64,000 nt of DNA from Rhodobacter sp. TJ_12 (GTDB taxonomy: Bacteria; Pseudomonadota; Alphaproteobacteria; Rhodobacterales; Rhodobacteraceae), in assembly GCF_020023995.1 (NCBI RefSeq), contig NZ_NRRD01000005.1:62001-126000 (forward strand), read 5' to 3'. The notes under the pieces were generated by a model. It did no database searches and was not told the DNA's origin. It saw only the letters and a list, made by a program, of their open reading frames with translations. Both the position numbers and the translations under genes were made by a program. Of this stretch, positions 45,328 through 53,895 are shown piece after piece (position 1 is the first letter of the stretch; the number at the start of each line of letters is the position of its first letter).

Positions 45328-45669
45328 ATGGGCAAACGGGATGAATTGATCGCGAAATATGCCGAAGACCTGAAAAGCAAATGCGGCATGGAACCGGATA
45401 TGGATTTGCTGACCAAGGTCACAATCGGCTGCGGCCCGGCCATTTACGACGCCGATGCGGAAACCGTCGCAGGCACGCAAAAATCAGAGCTGGAAACCGT
45501 GCGCAAAAATTTCCTCGTCAAGAAACTTGGCCTGAAAGACGGGCCAGACCTCGACGATGCGATTGACGCGGTGATCGAAGCCTATGGCCGGTCAAATCCG
45601 CATAAATACCGCGCTGTGGTCTATTACATGCTGGTCAAGCATTTCCACAAGGAAGCCGTTTACGGCTGA
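45328..45669 (+). CDS. DUF2853 family protein
   Basis: Small acidic cytoplasmic protein (113 aa) with the DUF2853 pattern: KRDELIAKYAEDLKSKCG at the start and HKYRAVVYYMLVKHFHKEAVYG at the end. A four-helix protein by prediction of its alternating charge pattern. Function unknown in the family. A GGGAAGGGAGAGAGAC leader precedes ATG 45328, and an intrinsic terminator follows, so it is a single-gene unit. Confidence 0.88.
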   Translation: MGKRDELIAKYAEDLKSKCGMEPDMDLLTKVTIGCGPAIYDADAETVAGTQKSELETVRKNFLVKKLGLKDGPDLDDAIDAVIEAYGRSNPHKYRAVVYYMLVKHFHKEAVYG

Positions 45670-45686
45670 TACCTGCGTCCTATTCC

Positions 45687-45713
45687 AACGCCCGGGATCT
45701 GCCCGGGCGTTTT
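45687..45713. terminator. bidirectional terminator between DUF2853 gene and crotonase gene
   Basis: Perfect 10-bp stem AACGCCCGGG / CCCGGGCGTT with a 5-base loop and TT after it. It lies between convergent genes. Confidence 0.9.
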
Positions 45714-45726
45714 CGTGTTGCGGACC

Positions 45727-46338
45727 CTAGATCAAAACTTTGATCGAGGCGATATGCGCCGGATCGGCCACTTTAACATCGGCCACCAAGGTTTCCAGCT
45801 CCGCATCAAAGCCTTCGGGCGCAACGATCCGATCCACCAGCCCCCAAGACAGGGCTTCTTGCGCGGTGATTTTTTGCCCCGCCATCAGGATCATTTTCGC
45901 ACGCGACGGCCCAACCAGATTGGCCAAACGCTTCGGATCAGAGGGCTGCGGCAGGAAGCCAAGCTTCATCACCGGATAGAAGATTTTCGCCTCGGGCACC
46001 GCGATGCGCAGATCGCAGGCCACCGCCATGCCGATCGCGCCCCCCGCCAGCGTGCCATTCAGCGCCGCAATCGTCAGGCAATGCAAAGAGGAAATCGCCC
46101 CAGAGAGCTTTTCCCAAACCCAATCGGTTGCCAAACCCGCGCGCGCCTCATCCAGATCGGCGCCTGCGGAAAACACTTTGCCGTTACCACGCAAGATGAA
46201 GGCATGCGCATCGGCACGTTCGGCGGCTTCGGCCGCCTCAATGATTTGCACCAACATCTCGCGGGTTAGCGAATTGGCCTTCTCGGGGCGGTCGATCGTT
46301 ACCGTCCAGATGCCCTCGGACTGTTTCACATGGATCAT
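45727..46338 (-). CDS. enoyl-CoA hydratase/isomerase family protein (short)
   Basis: Crotonase-fold protein of 203 aa. The oxyanion-hole regions are GKVFSAGADLDEARAG and LNGTLAGGAIGMAVACDLRIA. The usual family length is about 255-260; here the C-terminal helical part is missing, so the chain ends soon after LSWGLVDRIVAPEGF. The catalytic Glu of hydratases is not evident in the second region (FYPVMKLGFLPQPS), so it may catalyse another CoA-ester reaction. Not obviously frameshifted. Confidence 0.85.
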   Translation of the reverse strand: MIHVKQSEGIWTVTIDRPEKANSLTREMLVQIIEAAEAAERADAHAFILRGNGKVFSAGADLDEARAGLATDWVWEKLSGAISSLHCLTIAALNGTLAGGAIGMAVACDLRIAVPEAKIFYPVMKLGFLPQPSDPKRLANLVGPSRAKMILMAGQKITAQEALSWGLVDRIVAPEGFDAELETLVADVKVADPAHIASIKVLI

Positions 46339-46445
46339 CGCACTCTCCTCGATTGCCTGCTCTCTCCTAGCAAGCCCTTATCCCCTTGACCATTGCCAAC
46401 GCGCGACCGAGGATGCGCCAATCCGTTTTCCACAAGAGGTCCCTT

Positions 46446-47948
46446 ATGGCACGGCTCCGGTCCGCTGGCACCACGGCATTCTTCACCCTTCTTCTAAGCA
46501 CCACGGCCCTGCGCGCGGATGTCACGCCCGAGCAGGTCTGGGAAAGCTGGCAAAAGCAATATGCATCCTATGGTTTTGAGGTTAGCCCCGGCAGCGTCGC
46601 GCGTGAAGGCGACACGCTCGCAATCCGCGATGTGACCTTTACCTCTGAGATGGCGGCGGATGACGGCCCCGAAAGCGCGACGACGGTTCTTAATGTCCCC
46701 GCGCTGATGCTGCGCGATCAGGGCGATGGCACGGTCAAAGCCTCGGTCGAGGGGGACATCACCGGCACCAATATCGCGCAGACGCCGCAAGGGCCGGAAA
46801 CTGCCCAGATCATCATTCGCAAAACCGGAGCAACGGCGGTGGTGTCTGGCACGCCCGAGGCGATGTCCTACCTTGTGGATGCGCCCGCGATTTCGCTTGA
46901 AGTGATGACAGAGGCCAGCACGGCCAATGCCGAGCCGGTCGCGCTTGCAATGCAGATGACCGGCCTTGCCGGCACTCAGCAAGTGACCGCCGATGCCGCC
47001 GGCCAAGCGATGAAAACCGATCTTAAGGCCACTGGGCTGACGCTGCATATGACCGGAACCGACCCGGAAGAAGGCACCGATGTGCAGGCCGATGTGTCTG
47101 TCACCGATCTGGCGATCCGGGGCGAGAATGTGATGCCCGAAGGCGCTGACACCACCGAAATGGGCGCGGCCATTGGTATGGGTCTGCGCACCGATATGAC
47201 CATCAGCTATGGCGGCGCGACCTATGCGATGGAAGCCGTGACCGAAGACGGGCCGGTTAATATTTCGGGCACATCACAAGGCGGGCAGACAGCCGTCGCG
47301 CTGGGTAGCGACGCGTTCCGCTATATGGTTGCGGGCGAAGGCACCTCGCTTTCGGTGCAAACCGCGCAATTCCCGATGCCGGTTTCGGCGCAGATCGAAC
47401 GCAGCGAGATCGACCTTGCCCTGCCGCTTTCGGCCACGCCCGACGCCCAACCCGTCACCGCCAAGATCGTGCTCGACGGGCTGACCGTGTCCGACCAGCT
47501 TTGGGCCATGTTCGACCCGCAAGGCCATCTGGGCCACGGCCCCGCCACGCTGGTGGTTGATTTGAGCGGGAAGGCCAAAGCTTTGATGGATCTGTATTCG
47601 CCCGAAGCGGCGCAATCGCCGGTGCCGCCGATCGAAATGGAAAGCCTTGATGTGAACAAGCTGCAACTGACCGTCGCGGGCGCGGATCTGAGCGGCAAAG
47701 GCGCACTGACCTTTGACAATTCGATGGGTATGCCAATGCCGATTGGCGCGATCGACCTGCAATTGTCGGGCGCGAACAAGCTGATGGATGGGCTCGTCGC
47801 GATGGGGATGATGCCGCAAGATCAGGTGATGTTCGCCAAGATGATGATGGGCCTTTACGCGGTGCCCAAAGGCGAAGACCTGATGACCTCGACCATCGAG
47901 TTCAAGGAAGGCGGGCGCATTTTCGCCAACGGCCAGCCGATCCAGTAA
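46446..47948 (+). CDS. DUF2125 domain exported protein
   Basis: Secreted protein of 500 aa. ATG 46446 gives a signal peptide (ARLRSAGTTAFFTLLLSTTALRA, cleaved before DVTPEQ). The rest matches DUF2125, an alphaproteobacterial family: VTPEQVWESWQKQYASYGFE, many beta strands, and the repeated VTAKIVLDGLTVSDQLWAMFDPQ type segments. Met-rich C-terminus (LVAMGMMPQDQVMFAKMMMG). Function unknown; the beta-rich pattern resembles lipid-transfer proteins of the AsmA/TamB type. Followed by an intrinsic terminator. Confidence 0.85.
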   Translation: MARLRSAGTTAFFTLLLSTTALRADVTPEQVWESWQKQYASYGFEVSPGSVAREGDTLAIRDVTFTSEMAADDGPESATTVLNVPALMLRDQGDGTVKASVEGDITGTNIAQTPQGPETAQIIIRKTGATAVVSGTPEAMSYLVDAPAISLEVMTEASTANAEPVALAMQMTGLAGTQQVTADAAGQAMKTDLKATGLTLHMTGTDPEEGTDVQADVSVTDLAIRGENVMPEGADTTEMGAAIGMGLRTDMTISYGGATYAMEAVTEDGPVNISGTSQGGQTAVALGSDAFRYMVAGEGTSLSVQTAQFPMPVSAQIERSEIDLALPLSATPDAQPVTAKIVLDGLTVSDQLWAMFDPQGHLGHGPATLVVDLSGKAKALMDLYSPEAAQSPVPPIEMESLDVNKLQLTVAGADLSGKGALTFDNSMGMPMPIGAIDLQLSGANKLMDGLVAMGMMPQDQVMFAKMMMGLYAVPKGEDLMTSTIEFKEGGRIFANGQPIQ

Positions 47949-47966
47949 CGTAGCGCCCCTATTCCC

Positions 47967-47996
47967 AAGCCGCCCGATCGACACCGGGCGGCTTTT
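47967..47996 (+). terminator. intrinsic terminator after the DUF2125 gene
   Basis: Perfect 10-bp stem AAGCCGCCCG / CGGGCGGCTT with an 8-base loop and a short T-run, 18 bases past the stop. Confidence 0.88.
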
Positions 47997-48010
47997 CACT
48001 TGAGGATCCC

Positions 48011-49357
48011 ATGCCCCCAATCCTGTCCGACCTGACCCAAGCTTTGCTCGATGCCGCCAAAACGGCGGGGGCCGAGGCCGCCGATGCACTGGCGGTCGAC
48101 GGCCGCGCGGTGGCGATTGATGTGCGCGGCGGCGCGCTGGAGCAGGCCGAACGCTCCGAAGGCGTGGAAATTGGCCTGCGGGTGCTGATGGGCGGGCGGC
48201 AGGCCTGCGTTGCCGCGTCTGACATTTCCGCGCGCACCATGGCGGATATGGCGGAACGCGCCGTGGCGATGGCGCGTGAGGCGCCGAATGATCCCTATGC
48301 CGGGCTCGCCGATCCCGCGCAATTTGCGACGGATTGGGACATTGCGGCCTATGAAATTGCTGATCCCAGCGCAGAGCCTGCCCCCGCCGCACTGGAAGAC
48401 GATGCCCGAGGCGCCGAAAGTGCCGCCTTGGCCGTCGCTGGTGTGGCACAGGTGCAATCGGCCTCGGCCTCTTGGTCCGGGCGCAGGGTGCATTTTGCCA
48501 ATTCCAACGGTTTTTCCGGCGGGTATGAGCGTACTTCGCGCTCTGTCTCGGCGGTGGCCATCTCGGGCGAAGGCAGCGGGATGGAGCGCGACTGGGCTGC
48601 GGAATCGCGCGTTTTTCAAGCCGATTTGCCCGCAGCCGAAACCATCGGGCGCTTGGCGGGCGAACGTGCCGTGGCCCGTGCGAACCCGCGCCGTCCGAAA
48701 ACCGGCGCCTATCCGGTGCTGGTCGATGAACGTGTCGCCTCCAGCCTGATCGGGCATTTGCTGTCCGCGATCAACGGCACGGCGATTGCGCGTGGCGCCT
48801 CGTGGTTGCGCGATGGGCTGGGCACGCAGGTTTTGCCCAAAGAGCTGAGCCTGATCGAAGACCCGTTCCGCCCACGCGTGTCGGGCTCGCGCCCGTTTGA
48901 TGCCGAGGGTCTGCCGACGCGACGCCGGGCAATTGTGGAAAACGGGATTTTGACGGGTTGGACACTGGATCTGGCCACGGCGCGCAAACTGGGCATGGAA
49001 AGCACGGCCAGCGCTTCACGTGGAACAACATCGGCCCCCAGCCCGACCACCGGCAATGTGGCGCTGACGCAAGGCACACGCACGCGCGAGGATTTGCTGC
49101 GCGACATGGGCACCGGGTTGCTGATCACCTCGTTCATCGGTGCGACGATCAACCCGACAACCGGGGATTATTCACGCGGGGCCAATGGCTTTTGGGTAGA
49201 GGGCGGGGAAATCCGCTATCCGGTGAATGAATGCACCGTGGCGGGCAACCTGCATGAAATGCTGCGCGCCATCACCCCCGCGAATGACGCCCGGACGCAT
49301 TTAAGCCATGTTGTGCCCTCGCTCTTGCTGGAGGGATTGACCCTTGCCGGGGCCTGA
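48011..49357 (+). CDS. pmbA: TldD/PmbA family metalloprotease subunit
   Basis: PmbA-type partner (448 aa) of TldD; in E. coli the TldD-TldE(PmbA) heterodimer processes microcin B17 precursor and degrades CcdA. The N-terminal domain contains GVEIGLRVLMGGRQACVA; the C-terminal domain includes ENGILTGWTLDLATARKLGM and TRTREDLLRDMGTGLLITSFIG. PmbA subunits lack the HExxH of TldD, and none is visible here. No tldD gene is in the window. A degenerate parS-like sequence lies inside at 49012-49027. Confidence 0.93.
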   Translation: MPPILSDLTQALLDAAKTAGAEAADALAVDGRAVAIDVRGGALEQAERSEGVEIGLRVLMGGRQACVAASDISARTMADMAERAVAMAREAPNDPYAGLADPAQFATDWDIAAYEIADPSAEPAPAALEDDARGAESAALAVAGVAQVQSASASWSGRRVHFANSNGFSGGYERTSRSVSAVAISGEGSGMERDWAAESRVFQADLPAAETIGRLAGERAVARANPRRPKTGAYPVLVDERVASSLIGHLLSAINGTAIARGASWLRDGLGTQVLPKELSLIEDPFRPRVSGSRPFDAEGLPTRRRAIVENGILTGWTLDLATARKLGMESTASASRGTTSAPSPTTGNVALTQGTRTREDLLRDMGTGLLITSFIGATINPTTGDYSRGANGFWVEGGEIRYPVNECTVAGNLHEMLRAITPANDARTHLSHVVPSLLLEGLTLAGA

Positions 49358-50132
49358 TTTCAACGCCGATCTGGCGCTTTTGACCGAGGCTGCACGGGCC
49401 GCCGGGGCGCTGGCGCTGCGGTATTGGAAGCGCGCCCCCACGGCATGGGAAAAGGACTGCGGTGCCGGACCGGTCTCCGAGGCCGATCTGGCGGTGAACG
49501 ACCTTTTGGCCGAGATTTTGCGCGACGCGCGCCCAGATTACGGTTGGCTATCCGAAGAAAGCCAAGATGACCCGTCCCGACTGTCGACCAAACGGCTGTT
49601 CGTGGTTGACCCGATTGATGGCACGCGCGCCTTTTTGGCCAATGAGCCGGGCTTTGCCCATGCGATTGCGGTGGTCGAGGCGGGCAAGGTTGTGGCGGGG
49701 GTCGTGCATCTGCCCGCGCTGCACCAAACCTATGCCGCCACCCGCACGGGCCCTGCGCTTCTGGATGGCCAACCTATCCAGACCGGAGCAACCCAAGACC
49801 TTGATAACAGTTCACTTTTGACCGTGCGCGCGGTGGATGAGCCGTTTCATTGGCGCGGTCCGCGCCCCAGCTACAAACGCAGCTTTCGCCCCTCGCTTGC
49901 ATGGCGTCTTTGCCTTGTTGCTGAGGGCCGTTTCGATGCCAGCCTGTCGTTGCGCCAAGCGTGGGAATGGGATGTGGCCGCGGCAAGCCTGATTGCCGAG
50001 CGCGCGGGCGCCATCACCACCGACCGGACGGGCGCGCCCTTGTGTTTCAACACCCCCTCGGCACGGGCCGACGGGCTGTTGGTGGCAAACCCCGTTTTGC
50101 ACCAAAAATACCTTGAAGCGCTGCGGCCTTAA
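49344..50132 (+). CDS. inositol monophosphatase family / CysQ-like phosphatase
   Basis: Metal-dependent phosphatase of 262 aa. Metal sites are in GYGWLSEESQD (as YGWLSEES), VVDPIDGTRAFLANEP and WEWDVAAASLIAERAGA. The family includes CysQ (3'-phosphoadenosine 5'-phosphate phosphatase), SuhB and histidinol phosphatase; I cannot tell which from sequence. The start is TTG 49344, with GGAGGGA ten bases upstream, overlapping the pmbA stop by 14 bases; no ATG is close. Confidence 0.87.
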   Translation: MPGPDFNADLALLTEAARAAGALALRYWKRAPTAWEKDCGAGPVSEADLAVNDLLAEILRDARPDYGWLSEESQDDPSRLSTKRLFVVDPIDGTRAFLANEPGFAHAIAVVEAGKVVAGVVHLPALHQTYAATRTGPALLDGQPIQTGATQDLDNSSLLTVRAVDEPFHWRGPRPSYKRSFRPSLAWRLCLVAEGRFDASLSLRQAWEWDVAAASLIAERAGAITTDRTGAPLCFNTPSARADGLLVANPVLHQKYLEALRP

Positions 50133-50182
50133 CCCCCGAATTCGGGGCGTTGATTACCGGTTATAAACCTTCTTTGCCTAGG

Positions 50183-50218
50183 TTCACCCTCAGCAAGAAC
50201 TGCTGATCGAAGGGTGAA
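50183..50218 (+). promoter_or_regulatory. leader hairpin covering the sltF ribosome-binding site
   Basis: Stem TTCACCCT-CAGCA, loop AGAAC, TGCTG, five-base bulge ATCGA, AGGGTGAA: 13 base pairs in all. The 3' arm contains the AGGGTGAA just before ATG 50223, so the fold would mask the ribosome-binding site of the first flagellar gene of this operon. It could also be a protein-binding dyad in DNA. Confidence 0.55.
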
Positions 50219-50222
50219 GCCC

Positions 50223-51035
50223 ATGCCAAAAGTTTGGCTTTTATCATTATTTTCCATGCTTTGCGTGGGGTTCACGGCGCTGCCCTTGGCTGCGTCCGAC
50301 TCGGCAACCACAATTTCGGCCACCTGTGAACGAGTCGCCGAAGAAGCCGCAAGACGCAGCGGCGTGCCGGTCTCTGTTCTTAAGGCGATTTCGCTGACCG
50401 AAACCGGCAAACGGATCGAGGGCAAACTGCGCCCTTGGCCTTGGACCGTGAACATGGAAGGCGCCGGGCATTGGTTCGACACGCTTGATGAAGCGCGCGC
50501 CTATGTATTCAAGGAATTCAAGCGCGGGGCGCGCAGCTTCGACGTGGGCTGCTTTCAGATCAATTACAAATGGCACAACCAGCATTTTACCTCGATCGAT
50601 GAGATGTTCGACCCGCTTTCGAACGCGCTTTATGCCGCGAAATTCCTGACCGAGCTTTATAACGAAAAAGGCTCGTGGAATGGCGCGGCGGGGGCCTATC
50701 ATTCGCGCACCAAGGAATATGCAGACCGCTATACCGCCCGTTTTGCCGAATTGCGCCAGCGCTTTTTGGCCGCCGATGGCGCGATGGAGGCGGTGGCGCT
50801 GAACGATGTCAGCCTTCAACAGCCGCTGCCGCAAATGCAACAACCCGCGACAGGCGATATTCCGGAAATACCCGATATCGTCGCGGCTTTGAACGGCCCC
50901 GCCGCGCCGCAAAGACCGCCGCGTGTGAACAATTATCCGCTGCTGCAACGCTCTGGCACCGTGTCGCCGCCCTTGGGGGCGGCACCGGGCGCGAGCCTTT
51001 TTGCCATGTCGCTGAACAAAGGTGAGGGCAACTAA
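50223..51035 (+). CDS. sltF: flagellar soluble lytic transglycosylase (SltF-like)
   Basis: Exported muramidase-like enzyme (270 aa) that opens the peptidoglycan for the flagellar rod. A signal peptide (VWLLSLFSMLCVGFTALPLAAS) is followed by an SLT domain with catalytic Glu in ISLTETGKRIEG and the GCFQINYKWH substrate region; NGAAGAYHSRTKEYADRY completes the fold. R. sphaeroides SltF is a separate enzyme that takes the place of the FlgJ muramidase domain, and the gene's coupling to flhA here (stop and start share one base) supports this assignment. ATG 50223 or GTG 50214 could be used; the Pro-rich tail is not needed for the fold. Confidence 0.87.
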   Translation: MPKVWLLSLFSMLCVGFTALPLAASDSATTISATCERVAEEAARRSGVPVSVLKAISLTETGKRIEGKLRPWPWTVNMEGAGHWFDTLDEARAYVFKEFKRGARSFDVGCFQINYKWHNQHFTSIDEMFDPLSNALYAAKFLTELYNEKGSWNGAAGAYHSRTKEYADRYTARFAELRQRFLAADGAMEAVALNDVSLQQPLPQMQQPATGDIPEIPDIVAALNGPAAPQRPPRVNNYPLLQRSGTVSPPLGAAPGASLFAMSLNKGEGN

Positions 51036-53122
51036 TGCCGAAACTGACGTTGCAAACGATCTTCCAGCCCACGATCCTGTTGGCGTTGGCGCTGATGGCG
51101 GTGATCGTGATGATGATCATGCCGGTGCCAAGCTGGGTGCTGGATGTGGGCTTGGCGGTGTCTTTCGCCCTTGCCATCCTGATCTTTACCGTCACCCTGT
51201 TCATCGAGCGTCCGCTCGATTTTTCTGCCTTTCCGACGGTGCTTCTGGCCTCGCTGATGCTGCGGCTGTCGCTGAACGTCACCTCGACCAAGCTGATCGT
51301 CGGCCAAGGTCATACCGGCACCGGCGCGGCGGGCGAGGTGATCGAAGGCTTTGCCAATTTCATCATGGGTGGCTCGGTGATGATCGGGCTGGTCGTCTTT
51401 ACGGTTATCTTGATCGTCAACTTCATCGTGATCACCAAAGGCGCGGGCCGGATGGCCGAAGTGGGCGCGCGCTTTGCCCTGGACGCGATGCCGGGCAAAC
51501 AGCTTGCCATCGACAGCGATATGAATGCGGGCGCCATCGATCATGCCGAGGCCCGGGCGCGGCGCGAAAAGGAACAGGCGGAAACGACCTTCTTCGGCTC
51601 ACTCGATGGTGCATCGAAGTTTGTTAAGGGCGATGCCATTGCCGGACTTTTGATCACGCTTCTGAACCTGATCGTCGGGCTGATCATCGGTTCTGTCGTG
51701 CATGGAATGCCACTTGATCGCGCCTTGGAAACCTATGCGATCCTGACCGTTGGCGACGGCCTTGTAAGCCAGATCCCCGCCGTGATCATTTCCATCGGGT
51801 CGGCGATCTTGCTGTCGCGCGGTGGGGCGAAAGGCTCCACCGATGCGGCGCTGTTTGAGCAGCTTTCGCGCTATCCCTCGGCGCTGATGACCGTTGGCAT
51901 CTTGATGGCGCTTTTCGCGCTGGTGCCGGGCCTGCCCTTCCTGCCCTTCATGTTCGGCGCCAGCGTCTTGATTGGCACATCCATCATGGTGCAGCGAAGC
52001 ACCGCCAAGAAGGCCGCACGCGAGGCGATGAAAATGCCCGCCCCGGCCGAGGAAAAGAAAAAGAAATCGATCGGCGATGTGCTGGATATCGACGATATCC
52101 ATGTCGAGTTTTCGCCCGACCTTGTGGCGATGGCGCTTGATCCGGCGACCGGGCTGGATGCGCGCATTTCCAACATGCGCAACCATGTGGCGGCAAGCTA
52201 CGGGCTGATTTTGCCCGAAATCCGCCTGACCGATGATTCCACGCTGGAGCCGGGGTGCTACCGCATCCGCATTCAGGGTGTGGAACAGGCCAAAGACCGG
52301 CTGTTCCCCGAACAGGTGCTGGCGCTGATTTCGGACAACCGCGATTTCCTGCCCGAAGGCAAAGATGTGCGCGAACCGGTCTATGGCGCGCCCGCGCGCT
52401 GGCTTCCCGCTTCGCAACAAGAAGATGCCGCGCTGGCGGGATCGACCGTGGTCAGCCCGACCGAGGTTCTGGCCACCCACCTTTTGGAGGTGATCAAACG
52501 CAACTTTGGCCGCTTGATGACCCTACGCGCGCTGCGCCGCCTGCTGGAAGAGGTGTGCAACCTGTCCGATCCGGTGCGCGCCGATGCCAACCGGCGCCTG
52601 CTGGACGAATTGATCCCCGACAAAGTGCCGACCGATCTGTTGCTGGCGGTGCTGCGGCTGCTACTAGAGGAGCGGGTGTCGATCCGCAACCTGATGGTGA
52701 TTGTCGAGGCGATTGCCGAGGTGCGCGGCATGAACTCGCCCGAAGCGATCTGCGAACATGTGCGCCAACGTCTCGGCTTCCAACTGGTCGCCGAATTCCG
52801 CCGCGAAGATGGCACCTTGCCGCTTTTGCAACTGGCACCGGAATGGGAAGATACTTTCTCTTCCTATCAGATCGCGGGCGAGCGCGGCCAAACCGATGTT
52901 GCCCTGCCGCCCGATAAGTTCAACCGGCTGGCCAATAACGTGGCCGAACGGGTGGCCCGCGCCGGGGAATCGGGGATTTTCCCCGCCATCGTTACCTCGA
53001 CCCGGCGGCGGCGGTTCCTCAAGACCGTGCTGGGGGCCAAGGGGATCGCGGCGCCGGTGCTCAGCTTTGAAGAAATCGGGCTGGATGCGAAACCCTCGAT
53101 GGTGGGGGTGGTGCCCGCATGA
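51035..53122 (+). CDS. flhA: flagellar export apparatus protein FlhA
   Basis: Inner-membrane export gate protein (695 aa) of the flagellar type III system. Seven or eight transmembrane segments fill the first 320 residues, with the conserved RFALDAMPGKQLAIDSDMNA and RREKEQAETTFFGSLDGASKFVKGD pattern. The cytoplasmic C-terminal domain (360-690) binds export substrates and chaperones. Length is normal. The start shares a base with the sltF stop (TAATG), and the stop overlaps fliR by four bases. Confidence 0.98.
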   Translation: MPKLTLQTIFQPTILLALALMAVIVMMIMPVPSWVLDVGLAVSFALAILIFTVTLFIERPLDFSAFPTVLLASLMLRLSLNVTSTKLIVGQGHTGTGAAGEVIEGFANFIMGGSVMIGLVVFTVILIVNFIVITKGAGRMAEVGARFALDAMPGKQLAIDSDMNAGAIDHAEARARREKEQAETTFFGSLDGASKFVKGDAIAGLLITLLNLIVGLIIGSVVHGMPLDRALETYAILTVGDGLVSQIPAVIISIGSAILLSRGGAKGSTDAALFEQLSRYPSALMTVGILMALFALVPGLPFLPFMFGASVLIGTSIMVQRSTAKKAAREAMKMPAPAEEKKKKSIGDVLDIDDIHVEFSPDLVAMALDPATGLDARISNMRNHVAASYGLILPEIRLTDDSTLEPGCYRIRIQGVEQAKDRLFPEQVLALISDNRDFLPEGKDVREPVYGAPARWLPASQQEDAALAGSTVVSPTEVLATHLLEVIKRNFGRLMTLRALRRLLEEVCNLSDPVRADANRRLLDELIPDKVPTDLLLAVLRLLLEERVSIRNLMVIVEAIAEVRGMNSPEAICEHVRQRLGFQLVAEFRREDGTLPLLQLAPEWEDTFSSYQIAGERGQTDVALPPDKFNRLANNVAERVARAGESGIFPAIVTSTRRRRFLKTVLGAKGIAAPVLSFEEIGLDAKPSMVGVVPA

Positions 53123-53895
53123 ACCCGCTTTATGCAGAGCTGCTTCAATCGGTTCAGGGGCTTCTCTGGACCGGTTTCATCGTTTTCCTGCGTGTTGGCG
53201 GGGCGATGCTGGTGCTGCCTGCCTTTGGTGAAATGCTGGTGCCGGTGCGGGTGAAACTGGTGCTGACGCTGGCCTTCACGCTGATCGTTCTGCCCGGCGC
53301 AATGCCCTATATCACCCGCCCCGAGCCGGGCCTGCCCACCCCGGTCTGGCTGTTTGCCGAAACCTTGATCGGCTTGGCAATTGGCATGTCGATGCGGCTG
53401 TTCGTTTTGTGCCTGCAAATCGCTGGCATGATGGCGGCGCAGTCTGTTTCTTTGTCACAACTGTTCGGCGGCACAACCGGTGAGCCGCAGCCGGCGGTGG
53501 GTCAGCTTTTGGTGCTGGCCGGGCTCGCTGTGGCGGTGAATATGGGTCTGCATATCCGCGTGACCGAGATTTTCATCGGCTCTTATCAAGCTTTTCCACC
53601 CGGTGTCTTTCCCGATGCCAATCTGATCCGACAATGGGAGCTTAGTGGCGTCGCCCGGGCCTTTTCTTTGGGCTTTTCGATTGCCGCGCCTTTGGTGATT
53701 GGCGGGCTGATCTATAACATCGCGCTGGGGGCTATCAACAAAGCCATGCCGCAATTGATGGTGGCCTTTGTCGGTGCCCCCGCGCTGACGCTTGGCGGGC
53801 TTGCGCTTTTGATGATCGCCATGCCCAGCGGGCTGATTGTGTGGCATGATGCCTTTGTCACCTTCCTGTCCAACCCGTTTGAGGTGCGCCTATGA
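53119..53895 (+). CDS. fliR: flagellar biosynthesis protein FliR
   Basis: Core of the flagellar export gate (258 aa) with FliP and FliQ. About six hydrophobic segments, including FIVFLRVGGAMLVLPAFGEMLVPVRVK near the N-terminus, quoted here only as the conserved region (FLRVGGAMLVLPAFGEML), and NIALGAINKAMPQLMVAFV late in the chain. Four-base overlaps on both sides put it in one operon with flhA and flhB. Confidence 0.96.
   Translation: MNPLYAELLQSVQGLLWTGFIVFLRVGGAMLVLPAFGEMLVPVRVKLVLTLAFTLIVLPGAMPYITRPEPGLPTPVWLFAETLIGLAIGMSMRLFVLCLQIAGMMAAQSVSLSQLFGGTTGEPQPAVGQLLVLAGLAVAVNMGLHIRVTEIFIGSYQAFPPGVFPDANLIRQWELSGVARAFSLGFSIAAPLVIGGLIYNIALGAINKAMPQLMVAFVGAPALTLGGLALLMIAMPSGLIVWHDAFVTFLSNPFEVRL

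Noticed and set aside
50223-51035. FlgJ instead of SltF
   Set aside because: The protein has a Sec signal and no rod-cap domain, which FlgJ requires.
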